A DNA stretch of 64,000 nucleotides. Source: Sphingomonas sp. (GTDB taxonomy: Bacteria > Pseudomonadota > Alphaproteobacteria > Sphingomonadales > Sphingomonadaceae). The DNA lies in assembly GCA_017304655.1 (NCBI GenBank), contig JAFKLY010000002.1:372001-436000 (forward strand), read 5' to 3'. The translations under genes were made by a program, and so were the position numbers. Position 1 is the first letter of the stretch, and the number at the start of each line of letters is the position of its first letter. Below the pieces are notes generated by a model that saw only the letters and a list, made by a program, of their open reading frames with translations, made no database searches and had not been told where the DNA came from. Below are positions 50,087-59,962 of this stretch, piece by piece.

Positions 50087-52063
50087 TCAGCGGAGGTCGG
50101 CGCGGTCGCGCGCATCCTCGCGCTTGCGCTGGGCGGTCGCCGGGGCGGCTCTCAGGATCGGGCCGCAGGCGGGCGCGTCTGCCTCGTCGGGATCGACGAA
50201 GCCCAGGATCGCCCCGAAATCGGGCAGGATCATCGAGAGTCCGAACAGCCGCGCCGGGCGGAACCAGCTCACCGGCTCGCGGATCGTCATGGGATCGCTC
50301 AGCGTGCCGCCGATCAGCAGCGGGCTGGGCCGGCCGAAGAAGGCGAAGCCCTTGCCCTGCGCGCTCAGGCGCATGTCCAGCCTCTCCGCGCGCAGGTCGA
50401 TGCGGCCGCTGCCCGAGAGAACATGGTCGTCCGTGTCGATGAGGATCGGGTCAGCCGTGGCGACACCATCCCGCACGGTAAATGCGATCAGGCCGCAATT
50501 GAGGTCCGCCGGGGTCGCTTCCTGCGCCGTCTTCTGGAAGATCGCGTCACTCAGGCTCGCCATGTCGAGCGCGGAGGCGCTGGCGGGCCGCACGCGCACG
50601 GCCCCGGCGGGCAGGACCAGCGCCATGCGCCCATTGGCGGTCCCCAGCGCGTCGCGGAGCGTTTCGCCTCGCCCCGCGAGCTGGAGGCGCCCCTTCACCA
50701 TTGCCGTGGTGCCGCCGGGTGCGATGCCCCAGTCCGCGAGCAGCCGGCCCATGGGCGTTGGCGAGAGGCGGATATCGGCGCGGACCAGAGCGGGGCGCTG
50801 CCGCGCGTCGATCAGCAGGTCGGACGAGACGAACCCGCCCGCGAGGTCGACGCTCATCGGCGAAATCTGCATGATGCCGCGCAGCAGCGCGAGCTTCATG
50901 GTCATGTGCGCCGGCGCATGGGACGATCCCGTGACACGATCGGCGTTGAAGTCCACGACGGCATCAAACTGGCCCAGGGCCTCGGGAGACAAAGGGGCAT
51001 CGGGCAACAGCCGGGAGGCCGCAGGCACCCCGTCCTCGCCCGCGTCGACAGCACCGATCGCGAACAGGGTCTTCGCATCGGCAAGATCGAGCGTGCGCGA
51101 TCTCAGTTGCGCAACGAGCAGGGGGCGGGCGCGGCGCCCGTCGAGCGTGACCTTGCCGGCAAGGTCCGTGTTGCCGATCCGGCCATCGACATGGCTGAAA
51201 TGCCAGCCCTGCGCCACATGGCCGATGCGGGCGCTCAGGCGAAAGGCCGGCATGGCGGGCAGGGCAATGCCGCCGAGTGCCGCCAGCCGGGCAAAATCGC
51301 GCCCCTCGACCATGCCGGTCAGGCGCGCATCGGCCAGGCGCAGCGGAGCTTCGGCGTCGCCTTTGAGCGTCAGGGCAAAATCCGGCGTGCGGGCGCGCAG
51401 GTCGAACCGGGTGAGCCTGTCCGTGGCGGATTGTGCGGTGCCGCTCACGCGAAAACTCTGTTCGCCGGCCACACCGCTGCCGATGAGATCGACAATGCCA
51501 CGCCCGCCATGCCGCAGCATCAGCCGCGCCTCGGTCTGGCGTGCGGGGTCGCGATAATGGACGGCAAGATTGTCGGCGTCGATCCGCTGGATCGCCTTGG
51601 CGTCGAGCAACGTGCCGGGCTTCGCGCCGGCCCAGTTCACCGCTTGGCTGTCTGCCGAGCGTTCAAGATCGAGCGCGCCGTCGTTGAGCGTGAGCGCGCG
51701 GATGCCGGGCCGACCGAGCAGCAGGTCCGCCGTGGCGATCTCGATGGTCGCGGTCCGCACATCGAGCAAGGGCTGGCGACTGGCCCAGCTGGCATTGGCG
51801 ATATGCAAGTCCTGCACGAGCAGGCGCAGGCTGAACGGCGTGATGACGACGCGCAGCGGTCCGCTGATGGTGACGGTCCGGCCGAGGGCGGCGCTTGCGT
51901 GGCGTTCCATCACGCCCTTGAGCGGCGTGGCGGCCCCTAGTGCGAGCGCGGTCCATCCTGCCAACGGCAAGGCAAGCAGGCCCCAAGGCCACAGACGCCG
52001 GCGTCGTGGCATCGACACAAGAGGGGGATCGACGAGGAGCGCCTGCGACATGCCGGCGCTCAT
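50087..52063 (-). CDS. AsmA-family protein
   Basis: A 658-residue membrane-anchored protein of the AsmA/YhdP type, a group linked to lipid transport and outer-membrane homeostasis. One N-terminal helix (WPWGLLALPLAGWTALALGA, about 25-44) is followed by the AsmA domain (GRTVTISGPLRVVITPFSLRLLVQDLHIANASW) and a C-terminal AsmA-like beta-helical part ending near a DUF3971-like LDMRLSAQGKGFAFFGRPSPLLIGGTLSDP. The substrate is unknown. Confidence 0.85.
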   Translation of the reverse strand: MSAGMSQALLVDPPLVSMPRRRRLWPWGLLALPLAGWTALALGAATPLKGVMERHASAALGRTVTISGPLRVVITPFSLRLLVQDLHIANASWASRQPLLDVRTATIEIATADLLLGRPGIRALTLNDGALDLERSADSQAVNWAGAKPGTLLDAKAIQRIDADNLAVHYRDPARQTEARLMLRHGGRGIVDLIGSGVAGEQSFRVSGTAQSATDRLTRFDLRARTPDFALTLKGDAEAPLRLADARLTGMVEGRDFARLAALGGIALPAMPAFRLSARIGHVAQGWHFSHVDGRIGNTDLAGKVTLDGRRARPLLVAQLRSRTLDLADAKTLFAIGAVDAGEDGVPAASRLLPDAPLSPEALGQFDAVVDFNADRVTGSSHAPAHMTMKLALLRGIMQISPMSVDLAGGFVSSDLLIDARQRPALVRADIRLSPTPMGRLLADWGIAPGGTTAMVKGRLQLAGRGETLRDALGTANGRMALVLPAGAVRVRPASASALDMASLSDAIFQKTAQEATPADLNCGLIAFTVRDGVATADPILIDTDDHVLSGSGRIDLRAERLDMRLSAQGKGFAFFGRPSPLLIGGTLSDPMTIREPVSWFRPARLFGLSMILPDFGAILGFVDPDEADAPACGPILRAAPATAQRKREDARDRADLR

Positions 52064-52194
52064 GCCGCGGACCGGCTGAACGCAGGCTGAGTGCGTCCGG
52101 TCGGCCTGCTCATGCCTTCAGGCGAGGGGGTGGGCGTCACGCGCCGGCCGCTCATGAAGGAAGCGGTCGGCGCCCTGAAGCGATCCGGGATGGA

Positions 52195-53091
52195 TCAGGC
52201 CTTGGCGTTCGCGGCGTCTTTCGCCGCGCGGATCGCTTCGTCCAGATCGGCGGCGCTGTGGCGCTCTTCAACGCCGCCGCCCGGCCGGCCAGCGGCGTTG
52301 ACGAGCTGGCCACGGCTCACACCGGTGCGCGCGTTGAGCTGCGTCACCCAGCGGTCGACATTCTTGTATTCATGGGTAGAGAGGAATTCGGAGCTATTAT
52401 AGGCATTGCGCATGATGTTGCCGTACCAGGGGTAAATGGCGAAATCGGCGATGGTGATCTCATCGCCGATGATGAACTCGCGATCGGCCAGATTCTTGTC
52501 CAGCACATCGAGCTGGCGCTTGGTCTCCATCGCATAGCGGTCAATCGCATATTCGATCTTGAAGGGCGCATAAGCATAGAAATGGCCGAAGCCGCCGCCC
52601 ACGAACGGCGCGGAGCCCATCTGCCACATCAGCCAGTTGAAGGTTTCGGTGCGCTTGCGGATCTCGGTCGGCAGGAAGGCCCCGAACTTCTCGGCCAGAT
52701 AGACCAGCATCGAGCCGCTCTCGAACAGGCGAAGCGGCGGGTTCTGGCTGTGGTCCATCATCGCCGGGATCTTGCTGTTCGGGTTGATCGCGACGAAATC
52801 GCTGCCGAACTGTTCGCCCGTGTAGATCTTGATCAGCCAGGCGTCGTATTCCGCATCATAGCCGGCGGCGAGCAGCTCTTCGAGCATGATCGTCACCTTC
52901 TGGCCATTGGGCGTGCCCAGCGAATAAAGCTGAATGGGGTGCTCGCCCACCGGCAGCTTGATGGTCTCGCGGGCGCCCGCCGTCGGGGCGTTGATGCTGG
53001 CGAACTGGCCGCCATTTTCCTTGTCCCAGGTCCAGACCTTGGGCGGCTCATAGCCGACCGGCTGGTTCTTGGACGGATCGCTGTCGGCCAT
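52195..53091 (-). CDS. yghU: Glutathione S-transferase family protein, YghU type
   Basis: A 298-residue cytosolic GST of the nu class (YghU/YfcG), enzymes with disulfide-bond reductase activity toward small disulfides. The N-terminal extension before the thioredoxin-like domain (PPKVWTWDKENGGQFASINAPTAGAR) and IQLYSLGTPNGQKVTIMLEELLAAG are typical, and NPNSKIPAMMD and LFESGSMLVYLAEKFG form the glutathione site. The C-terminal helical domain includes EFIIGDEITIADFAIYPWYG. ATG 53091 was chosen for agreement with the family start. Confidence 0.93.
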   Translation of the reverse strand: MADSDPSKNQPVGYEPPKVWTWDKENGGQFASINAPTAGARETIKLPVGEHPIQLYSLGTPNGQKVTIMLEELLAAGYDAEYDAWLIKIYTGEQFGSDFVAINPNSKIPAMMDHSQNPPLRLFESGSMLVYLAEKFGAFLPTEIRKRTETFNWLMWQMGSAPFVGGGFGHFYAYAPFKIEYAIDRYAMETKRQLDVLDKNLADREFIIGDEITIADFAIYPWYGNIMRNAYNSSEFLSTHEYKNVDRWVTQLNARTGVSRGQLVNAAGRPGGGVEERHSAADLDEAIRAAKDAANAKA

Positions 53092-53227
53092 GTCTGCTTC
53101 TCCTGGGCACAAGTGGTAATTGACAACCAATGTAGCGCGCCCGCGCCGAGTGGCTAGACGGACCGTGGGATGTCAATTCTAGTGCGTGAAATAGGCGAGC
53201 TTTAGCCGCTGTGTGCTCGGTGATGGC

Positions 53228-54022
53228 TCAGAAGGGCAGCCAGCGGCGCTTCTCGGAGAATTTCATATAGCCTGCGTTGATACCGAGCCGGTAGCCCACG
53301 CCCAGGCGGATGGGGATCAGCACCACATCGCCGCGCCGCAGGTAGCTCGCGTTGAAACCGCCGATGAAATAGGCGGCGCCTTCACCGGCGGGGAAGCGCT
53401 TGTAGAGATTCTGCGAGTCATAGAGATTATAGACGAGAACGAAGGTCTTGCCCGCATTGCCGCCCAGATCGAAGCCGAGCGACGGGCCGGTCCAGTAGAC
53501 GTCCCGCTGGCCTTCGACTTTGTGGAACATCGTGCCGGAGCCGTAGCGCAGGCCCACGCCGACTGCGCCGGAAACCTCGCGCCCCGCGATATAGGCGACG
53601 GGCTCGCCCTGGTCCTTGAGAACGCTTTCGATCATGCTGGCAAGGCCTTCGGCCCCCTTGCCAAACACGCCCTCGGCCGCGCCGATCAGGTCGTCCTTCT
53701 TGTAGGTGTTGGCCGCTGCGTTAGGCGGCACGCCGGCGGCCGCGACGGATGCGCTCGGGCTGCCCGAGGCCGGTGGCGGCGTGGCGTCGGTTGCGGTCGC
53801 CGGTGCCGCGCTTGTCGGGGCAGGCGCGGACTGGCCGGGTGCCGTGCCCGAGACGGCGGCATTGCTGGCCGGGGCGCCGGGGACGAGATCGGCATCAATC
53901 TGTGTGTTGGGATCGACCGTGCTGACCTGAGCCGATGCGGGCGCCATAGCGAGCCCGATGGACGCCATCGCCGCCAGGACGATGCCGGTCCAGCGGCGGC
54001 GCGATGATGTGTTCCGGTTCAT
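53228..54022 (-). CDS. DUF1134 (EipA-like) envelope protein
   Basis: A 264-residue exported protein. The signal peptide ends near ASAQV (about residue 32), then an Ala/Pro/Ser-rich linker to about 105, and a DUF1134 domain (LKDQGEPVAYIAGREVSGAVGVGLRYGSGTMFHKVEGQRDVYWTGPSLGFDLGGNAGKTFVLVYNL). This family (EipA in Brucella) is a periplasmic beta-barrel protein needed for envelope integrity in alphaproteobacteria. It has a good ribosome binding site and appears monocistronic. Confidence 0.9.
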   Translation of the reverse strand: MNRNTSSRRRWTGIVLAAMASIGLAMAPASAQVSTVDPNTQIDADLVPGAPASNAAVSGTAPGQSAPAPTSAAPATATDATPPPASGSPSASVAAAGVPPNAAANTYKKDDLIGAAEGVFGKGAEGLASMIESVLKDQGEPVAYIAGREVSGAVGVGLRYGSGTMFHKVEGQRDVYWTGPSLGFDLGGNAGKTFVLVYNLYDSQNLYKRFPAGEGAAYFIGGFNASYLRRGDVVLIPIRLGVGYRLGINAGYMKFSEKRRWLPF

Positions 54023-54151
54023 GCCTCAGTCTCCCGTGGCGCCGGCGCGCGTGCATATCCGCGCGCAGGGCGCAACCCATTGTCAACCATGTCTATCCGG
54101 GTCCCGCGATGAAACGACAATGAACGAACGGTGAGTCGAATCGATTTCGCG

Positions 54152-54898
54152 TCAAACCGAGTCGGAATCCGTCTGTGCAGCCTGGCGGTTGAGCGCATTG
54201 ATCGCGGCGTGGACGCATGCCTCGGCCTCCTTGCGGGGAAGGCCGGCGGGGATCGGTTCGCCAATCCGGTAGGTGATTGTGCCGGGGCGCTTGAGGAAGC
54301 TGTTGCGCGGAGAAAGGCGGCCGCTGTCCACGGCGATGGGGACGACAGGACAATCGAGGCTGCCGTAGAGGCCCGCGAACCCCGCCTTGAGGGGAGGCTC
54401 GTCGCCATGCGCAACGCGCGTTCCCTCCGGATACAGGATGACCGGGCGACCAGCCGCAAATGCCGCTTGCGCTTCGGTCCGGATTGCGCGCAGGGCGCTG
54501 GCGCCACCTTTGCGATCGACGATGATGAGGCCGTAGGATCTTGCGACCGAACCCCAGACGGGGATTTGCGCCAGCTCGCGTTTGGCCGCGATGATGGGGC
54601 GCCGGAACAGGCAAAGCGCGTCGAGCGTCTCGAACATGGATTCATGCTTGCAGACGATGAACTTGGCATCGTCCGGCAACGATCCCTCAATGGCGATCTT
54701 CTGGCCCAGGATTCGATGAATGAGCAGGCGGTGCATCCGCGCCCAGCTCTCTGCCACGGCGCCGACCGCGCCCTGACCGAATGGCCGGACAATCATGGCT
54801 GCGATAAGCAGTGGAACGGTCAGCCCATAGAAAAGCAGTGCGAACAGCGTCGAGCGCGCGAAGGTCAAGATCGTCTCGAAGCGGGAAAGCGGCGGCAT
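54152..54898 (-). CDS. plsC: 1-acyl-sn-glycerol-3-phosphate acyltransferase (PlsC family)
   Basis: A 248-residue membrane-associated acyltransferase of phospholipid synthesis. An N-terminal helix (LFALLFYGLTVPLLIAAMIV) precedes the catalytic block KHESMFETLD; the usual H-x4-D is here H-x4-E, a variant common in alphaproteobacterial members. The second motif LYPEGTRV follows. It lies 9 bases after the DUF218 gene and may share its transcript with ftsEX. Confidence 0.9.
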   Translation of the reverse strand: MPPLSRFETILTFARSTLFALLFYGLTVPLLIAAMIVRPFGQGAVGAVAESWARMHRLLIHRILGQKIAIEGSLPDDAKFIVCKHESMFETLDALCLFRRPIIAAKRELAQIPVWGSVARSYGLIIVDRKGGASALRAIRTEAQAAFAAGRPVILYPEGTRVAHGDEPPLKAGFAGLYGSLDCPVVPIAVDSGRLSPRNSFLKRPGTITYRIGEPIPAGLPRKEAEACVHAAINALNRQAAQTDSDSV

Positions 54899-54907
54899 GG
54901 CAGGTGC

Positions 54908-55438
54908 TTAGATGCCGAGCAGGCCGGCGGCGCGGCGCAGCAGATATTTGTGATATTCGCGCAGCAGCACGGTGAGGCTGGGGTTGGAGCGGACCGCGTC
55001 CGGAACGATCACGACAGGCTCTTCCAGCTGACGCGAGAGTTCATAGCGGGCGCGGCGCATGTGCCAGTCAGCGGTGATGATCCGCACTGAGCGATAATCA
55101 TGCCGGGCAATCCAGCGACTGGTCTCAATCGCGTTGGAGCGCGTGTCGATTGCTTCGCGGCCGAGCGTGACGCAGCAGCTCATGAGCTTCTTCGGAACGC
55201 CGTAAGCCTTGGCGAATTCAGAAGGCTTTACGTCCCGGTCGACGCCGGAGACCAAGAGCTGCTGGCCTTGCTCACGGCGCAGGAGCGCAAGGCCGCGATC
55301 GATGCGCCCGGCCGATCCCGTCAGCACGACAATGGCGTCCGTCCGCTCATCGCCATGCGGCTGCGGCAGGAACAGCGCGAACCAGGCAAAACCGAGGGCC
55401 CAGAGAATGAGGGCAAGCGCGAGAAGCCGGCGAGTCAT
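54908..55438 (-). CDS. DUF218 (YdcF/ElyC/SanA-like) membrane protein
   Basis: A 176-residue protein with an N-terminal transmembrane helix (LLALALILWALGFAWFALFL) and a DUF218 domain: AIVVLTGSAGRIDRGLALLR, SNAIETSRWIARHDYRSVRIITADWHMRRAR. Such proteins (ElyC, SanA) affect envelope polysaccharide metabolism. Its ATG overlaps the ftsX stop (ATGA), which indicates translational coupling to the ftsE-ftsX operon. Confidence 0.9.
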   Translation of the reverse strand: MTRRLLALALILWALGFAWFALFLPQPHGDERTDAIVVLTGSAGRIDRGLALLRREQGQQLLVSGVDRDVKPSEFAKAYGVPKKLMSCCVTLGREAIDTRSNAIETSRWIARHDYRSVRIITADWHMRRARYELSRQLEEPVVIVPDAVRSNPSLTVLLREYHKYLLRRAAGLLGI

Positions 55439-56340
55439 AGCGAGTGCCTTAGCGCGCGCTGCAGGGTGATGCGCGCGGAAATCCATGCGACGCCCACGCC
55501 GGCCAGCGGCAGGAGCGGCAACAGGGCCCAGGAGAAGCCGGGCAACGACACGCTCTGCACAAGATCGGATGCCACGGCTGCCATGGACCGACCGACCAGA
55601 ATGATCACAATGACGGCCGCCGTGAAGCCGATAACCGTGCCGAACAAGGCGTCGAGTGTCATCCGCCGCTGGAACAGGCGTACGACCTGTGCGTCCGTCG
55701 CGCCAAGCATGTGCATGATGTCGATGGTGCCGCGATGGGTAGCATGCGCACCGCGCGCCGCGAGCACGACCACCGCCCCGGTCGCGACCGCCATCAGTGC
55801 CACGACGCTGAAGGAAAGCAGCCCGATCCCGCCGACGAGGCGCGCCAGCGGGGCGAGATAATTGGCGTGTGGCTCGACACGGGCCTGTGCGTTGATCGCT
55901 TTCACGGCTGCATCGAGCGCGGCGAGCCGCTCGTCGCGCTGATCTGCCGCCGCGATGAGGTCGGCATCGACCAGGGCAGGCAGGGGGATGTCGCTAATCT
56001 GCATGTCGCTGCCGAGCCAGGGGGCGAGCTGCGCGGCCAGTTCGCTATCCGGCACGATAGCGATATTGCCGACGCCTTCGGTCCGTTCGAGCAAGGTGAC
56101 AATCCGGCGTACGGCGCGGCCGCGCAGTTCGGGGTCGGCTTCGGCGATCTGGATCGTGACCCGGTCGGATACATCGGCGCTCAGACTTTTAGCGCCGTGA
56201 TCGAGTGCCAGCCCGGCGGCGCTTGCGAGTACGGTGAGGAACATCATGATCGCGATGACCCAGGGCATCGGTCCCGTCAGCCGCCCTTCCGGCAGCAGCG
56301 ATCCGGGCGTGTAAGGCTTGGCTTGCGGCTGACTGGCCAT
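55435..56340 (-). CDS. ftsX: Cell-division ABC transporter permease FtsX
   Basis: A 301-residue inner-membrane protein with an N-terminal helix (WVIAIMMFLTVLASAAGLAL), an extracytoplasmic domain, and three C-terminal helices of the FtsX/MacB fold with the RGTIDIMHMLGATDAQVVRLFQRR segment. FtsEX acts at the septum on peptidoglycan hydrolase control. The ATG at 56340 lies four bases after the ftsE stop. Confidence 0.92.
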   Translation of the reverse strand: MASQPQAKPYTPGSLLPEGRLTGPMPWVIAIMMFLTVLASAAGLALDHGAKSLSADVSDRVTIQIAEADPELRGRAVRRIVTLLERTEGVGNIAIVPDSELAAQLAPWLGSDMQISDIPLPALVDADLIAAADQRDERLAALDAAVKAINAQARVEPHANYLAPLARLVGGIGLLSFSVVALMAVATGAVVVLAARGAHATHRGTIDIMHMLGATDAQVVRLFQRRMTLDALFGTVIGFTAAVIVIILVGRSMAAVASDLVQSVSLPGFSWALLPLLPLAGVGVAWISARITLQRALRHSL

Positions 56341-56344
56341 GGCG

Positions 56345-57055
56345 TCAGCTGCCTCCTGCCTGGCGCGGCGGGGAGCGCAGGCTACCGGTCGGGCCGGCCA
56401 TGCGGCCGCGCTCCAGGCGCAGCATCTGCGCATCGGCGACCTTGCCGAGAAGGTTGGTGTCATGCGTCGCGACCACGATCGTCGTGCCGAGCTTGTTCAG
56501 GGCCTCGAACAGCGTGATGAGCCGAGCGGCCATATCCTGATCGACGTTGCCGGTCGGTTCGTCGGCCACCAGTAGTTCCGGCCGTCCGATGACGGCGCGG
56601 GCGATCGCCACGCGCTGCTGCTCCCCGCCGGAAAGCGTGGCAGGCAGGGCGCGCGCGCGGTCGGTCAGGCCCACCCAGTTGAGCATCTCCTCCACGGGCG
56701 GGCGCAGTTGGCTGTCGGACACACCGGCGATGCGCAGTGGCAGGGCGATATTGTCGAAGGCCGATAGGTGAGGGACCAGCCGGAAATCCTGGAACACGAC
56801 CCCGATCCGCCGGCGAAACCCCGGCATCCGTTCACGCGGCAAAGTCACGATGTCGGCGCCGAACAGGCGGATGCCGCCCCGGCTGGGCCGCTGGGCAAGG
56901 TAGAGAAGCTTCAGCAGCGAGGTCTTGCCGGCACCGGAGGCGCCGGTGAGGAAATAAAAGGCGCCTTCTTCCAGCGAAAAGCTAAGGTCGGACAGCGTTT
57001 CGGGGCCGGGTCCGTAGCGGAGCCCGACATTCTCGAACTGAACGATCGTTGCCAT
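56345..57055 (-). CDS. ftsE: Cell-division ATP-binding protein FtsE
   Basis: A 236-residue ABC ATPase. The Walker A motif GASGAGKTS is near 38-46, the signature [14 protein letters not shown] near 137 and Walker [13 protein letters not shown] near 160. With FtsX it forms the divisome ABC complex. ATG 57055 is preferred over a TTG seven codons earlier. Confidence 0.95.
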   Translation of the reverse strand: MATIVQFENVGLRYGPGPETLSDLSFSLEEGAFYFLTGASGAGKTSLLKLLYLAQRPSRGGIRLFGADIVTLPRERMPGFRRRIGVVFQDFRLVPHLSAFDNIALPLRIAGVSDSQLRPPVEEMLNWVGLTDRARALPATLSGGEQQRVAIARAVIGRPELLVADEPTGNVDQDMAARLITLFEALNKLGTTIVVATHDTNLLGKVADAQMLRLERGRMAGPTGSLRSPPRQAGGS

Positions 57056-57236
57056 CGCGGCGCTGCTTGTCCCCAAATCCTGGACGCCCGTTTGTCGGCG
57101 CCACTGCTCGATCCGCCGTGCATGGCACAGCGATCCAGCCCCGGCAAGGCGAAGCGCGCACCGTCGGTGCCGAACCGCACAGCGCGATGAAACGCTCCCT
57201 TGCTCTCGCGCTCAAAGCGGTGTTTATGGAGCAACG

Positions 57237-58097
57237 ATGATCCTTATTTGCCCGGCCTGCGCCACGCGCTACGTTGTTCCGGACAGCGCCATTGGCGCTG
57301 CCGGTCGGCAGGTGCGCTGTGCGTCTTGCCGCCATAGCTGGTTCCAGGAAGGCGCCGAGGTGCGGCGGCCTGAGCCTGCCATGGCAGAAGCGGCCGTTTC
57401 TGCGGCCAGCGCGCCGGGAATGCCGCCCGTGCCGCCGTTGCCGGACAGCGCCGTGGCTCCGCCTGCTGCGCCTGTTGCGCAGGAAACGCCTGTCGCACCG
57501 CCGCCGCAGCCTTTCCCCATGGACGAGCCGTCCGCGCCGCCCGCGCCTGTCTCCGAGGAGCAGACGGTGCCGCGCCATGATCCCGTCGAGCCGGCTCCAT
57601 CGGCCGAGGCGCCCGAGGAATTTGTTCACTATCCGGACGAAGCCTTTGAGGCACCGACGCGTCCGCGCCGTAACCCTGCCAAGTTGTGGACAGCGGCGGC
57701 GCTCGCTTTCTTCATCGTGGTGAGCGCTGCCGGCGGCGCCCTGGCCTATTTCGGTCCGCCGTCCTGGGCGGTCGGTCTCGGGATTTCCGCGCGCAATGAC
57801 GAGGCGGGGCTCAATTTCTACCTTCCCAAGCCACCTGAGCGGCGCAATCTGCCGACCGGCGAGGAATATTTCGCGTTCAGCGCGCGCATCCTCAACGACA
57901 GCGATCATGAGCTGGTCGTGCCGCCCGTGGTGGTGGAACTGCGCGACGATCAGGGCAGGCTGGTCTTCAGCTGGATGACCAAGGCCGACAAGGCCCGGCT
58001 CAAGCCCAATGAGGAAGCCCGCGTGTCTGAAAGCCGGCTGGACATTCCCAAGAATGCCCGCAACCTGGAGCTCAGGTTCGTCGATAGCGTGAACTGA
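57237..58097 (+). CDS. MJ0042-type zinc-ribbon membrane protein (DUF3426-like)
   Basis: A 286-residue protein: an N-terminal MJ0042 zinc ribbon with C6-P-A-C9 and C30-A-S-C33 (MILICPACATRYVVPDSAIG, RCASCRHSWFQ), a long Pro/Ala-rich acidic linker, one transmembrane helix (ALAFFIVVSAAGGALAYF, about 158-175) and an extracytoplasmic DUF3426-like domain (YFAFSARILNDSDHELVVPPVVVELRDDQG). Divergent from ftsE. Its 3-prime end overlaps the MATE gene tail to tail by 26 bases. Function not known. Confidence 0.9.
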   Translation: MILICPACATRYVVPDSAIGAAGRQVRCASCRHSWFQEGAEVRRPEPAMAEAAVSAASAPGMPPVPPLPDSAVAPPAAPVAQETPVAPPPQPFPMDEPSAPPAPVSEEQTVPRHDPVEPAPSAEAPEEFVHYPDEAFEAPTRPRRNPAKLWTAAALAFFIVVSAAGGALAYFGPPSWAVGLGISARNDEAGLNFYLPKPPERRNLPTGEEYFAFSARILNDSDHELVVPPVVVELRDDQGRLVFSWMTKADKARLKPNEEARVSESRLDIPKNARNLELRFVDSVN

Positions 58098-59442
58098 CCT
58101 GCCAGAAGCGGGCGCCCTGCAGCAGCATGGCGGCGGCCATGCCGAGCGCGGAAGCCAGCGCCAGACCGGCCGATCCCCAGCCAAGCTGGTAAGATGACCA
58201 GCCGGCGAGGCTCATGATCAGGAAAAAGGCAATGATGCCGTTCACGCCGGCAATCACCTGATCCCCGAGTGATCGCAGTGCCGAGACGAAGATCGCCTGC
58301 AGCCCGTCGCACAGGATGAAGGGCGCCAGGATGATCAGCATCACGATTGCCTCCCGCGCCACTGCTGCGTCGGCAGTCAGGCCATTCACGATTGGTCGGG
58401 CGAAGCCCAGATAGGCGAGCACCACCGCGCCCATGATCAGCAGGGAGAGGCCGCAGGCGATGAGCGTGCGCCCGCGCGCTGTCCACGGCTCACCCGCGCC
58501 CACGGCATTGCCGACGCGCACGCCCGTCGCAGAGCCGAGGCCCAGCGCGAGCGCGAAGCCGATATTGTGGAGCGACAGCATGACCTGAAAGCCGCCAGCC
58601 ACGATCTCGCCCATGCGCGTGGAGAGGATCATGAGGTAGGAGAAGCCGAGCACCTCCAGCGCCGCGCCGAGGCCCGGCATGATGCCGAAGCGCACGATCG
58701 GCGGGACACCGCGCATGGCATTACGCCAGGCCGGCAGATCGTGCCGACGCAGATCGCGCGCGCAAGCGCTCGGCAGCGTCCAGGCCATCAGCGCCATGGC
58801 AAGGCCGCCGATCGTGCCCGCAATGGATGTCGCCAGCGCGGCACCGACCGCGCCCAGCTCTGGCAAGCCGAAATGGCCGAGCGTCAGGCCCCAGGCGAGC
58901 AGGGCGTTGAGCGGTAGCGTGCCGATGTTCACCCAGAGCACCCGGCGCGGTGCGCTTACGCCTTCAAGGAAGAAGGCGCAGGCGATCGAGAGCATCTGGC
59001 CCGGCAGGCCGATCATCATGGCGACGAGCACATGGGCGCCGGGCGTGACGAGTTCGGGCGCCACGCCGGTGAGCAGCAGCAAAGGACGGGCCGTGAGCGC
59101 GATCATCAGGGCGCTGGGCAAACCGAGCAGCAAGCCGGTCAGTACAGCCTCGCGCCAGAGGGCTCCGGTGCGGGGCAGGTCTCCGGCGCCGTCTGCCTGA
59201 CTGGCGAAGACGAGAATGCCGGACATGCCGCTCAGCAGCAGCATGAGGATGACGAACATGACGACACGCCCGGCTGCCAGCGCCCCCAGCTCGTGCGTGC
59301 CGGCCTGCCCCACGACCATCACGTCGATCAGGTGCATGATCGTCCAGTTGAGGTTGGTCAGGATGATCGGCCAGGCCAGGCGCGCGATCCGCCGCGCCTC
59401 GGGCAACAGGCCGGTCAAGCCGGCTGGGCTGGTCTGTGACAT
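58072..59442 (-). CDS. MATE-family efflux transporter
   Basis: A 456-residue multidrug and toxin extrusion protein with about 12 transmembrane helices. The N-terminal EARRIARLAWPIILTNLNWTIMHLIDVMVVGQAG and mid-chain SATGVRVGNAVGAGEPWTARG are MATE signatures. ATG 59442 was chosen as the first start before the conserved region; a long upstream reading has no family character. It exports cationic compounds in exchange for Na+ or H+; the substrate is unknown. Confidence 0.93.
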   Translation of the reverse strand: MSQTSPAGLTGLLPEARRIARLAWPIILTNLNWTIMHLIDVMVVGQAGTHELGALAAGRVVMFVILMLLLSGMSGILVFASQADGAGDLPRTGALWREAVLTGLLLGLPSALMIALTARPLLLLTGVAPELVTPGAHVLVAMMIGLPGQMLSIACAFFLEGVSAPRRVLWVNIGTLPLNALLAWGLTLGHFGLPELGAVGAALATSIAGTIGGLAMALMAWTLPSACARDLRRHDLPAWRNAMRGVPPIVRFGIMPGLGAALEVLGFSYLMILSTRMGEIVAGGFQVMLSLHNIGFALALGLGSATGVRVGNAVGAGEPWTARGRTLIACGLSLLIMGAVVLAYLGFARPIVNGLTADAAVAREAIVMLIILAPFILCDGLQAIFVSALRSLGDQVIAGVNGIIAFFLIMSLAGWSSYQLGWGSAGLALASALGMAAAMLLQGARFWQVSSRYRRT

Positions 59443-59820
59443 GATGGGGGTCCGGCTGATGGTTAAATGGGATGGGCAGGATGCAAGCCCGATTCGGGCG
59501 CGCGACCGGTAGCTCGGTTGTCGGGCAGGCAGGCGCACCGGATCGTTGGGTCGGCCATGATGCCGATGCTCTCCTGTATGGTTGCCAAAAAAGGGGGCTT
59601 CAGGGTTGCCGGCAAAGGGTCGGTTTTCCTTGCCCGCCAGCGGTGCTGGCGCTGGATTGCTTGCCGGCGCGGGCAAGTCAAGGCGCCGGTTTGCCGCTCT
59701 GCGAAAGCGGACCGGGCAATGCCAGACATTTCAAGTGATATGGATGGTTGCATCCCCCCAACCGCTTTGCTAATGGCCGCCGCCTACCTGGGGGCCGTCA
59801 CCGGCTCACCTCCCTGATGT
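59443..59820. other. Gene-free region between the MATE gene and tRNA-Leu
   Basis: About 378 bases. Short overlapping frames exist but none has a ribosome binding site with family features. A weak promoter for the tRNA can be proposed: TTGCAT at 59748-59753, 17 bases, then TAATGG at 59771-59776, giving a leader of about 38 bases. Confidence 0.4.
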
Positions 59821-59907
59821 GCGGTCGTGGCGGAACTGGTAGACGCGCAACGTTGAGGTCGTTGTGGGCGAAAGCCCGTGGAAGTTCGAGTCTTCTCGAC
59901 CGCACCA
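59821..59907 (+). tRNA. tRNA-Leu (anticodon GAG)
   Basis: An 87-base class II tRNA. The acceptor arms GCGGTCG (59821) and CGACCGC pair, followed by an encoded ACCA end. The anticodon stem CAACG/CGTTG carries loop TTGAGGT with anticodon GAG at 59855-59857. A long variable arm (GTGGGCGAAAGCCCGT) and the T-loop TTCGAGT complete the leucine-type cloverleaf. It reads CUC and CUU codons. Confidence 0.97.
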
Positions 59908-59962
59908 GACAGTCTGTGAAAACCGAGGTTGAACGGCAGGCCAGTGGCTTGCCGCAGGTTTG

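Noticed and set aside
59467..59817. A 116-codon plus-strand frame before tRNA-Leu
   Set aside because: Several overlapping frames of similar quality exist there, none with a ribosome binding site and family features; the stretch is best read as upstream control DNA.
59821..59907. tRNA-Leu as the attachment site of a genomic island containing the Abi gene
   Set aside because: The Abi gene is about 22 kb away, no integrase is present and no duplicate of the tRNA 3-prime end was noticed.
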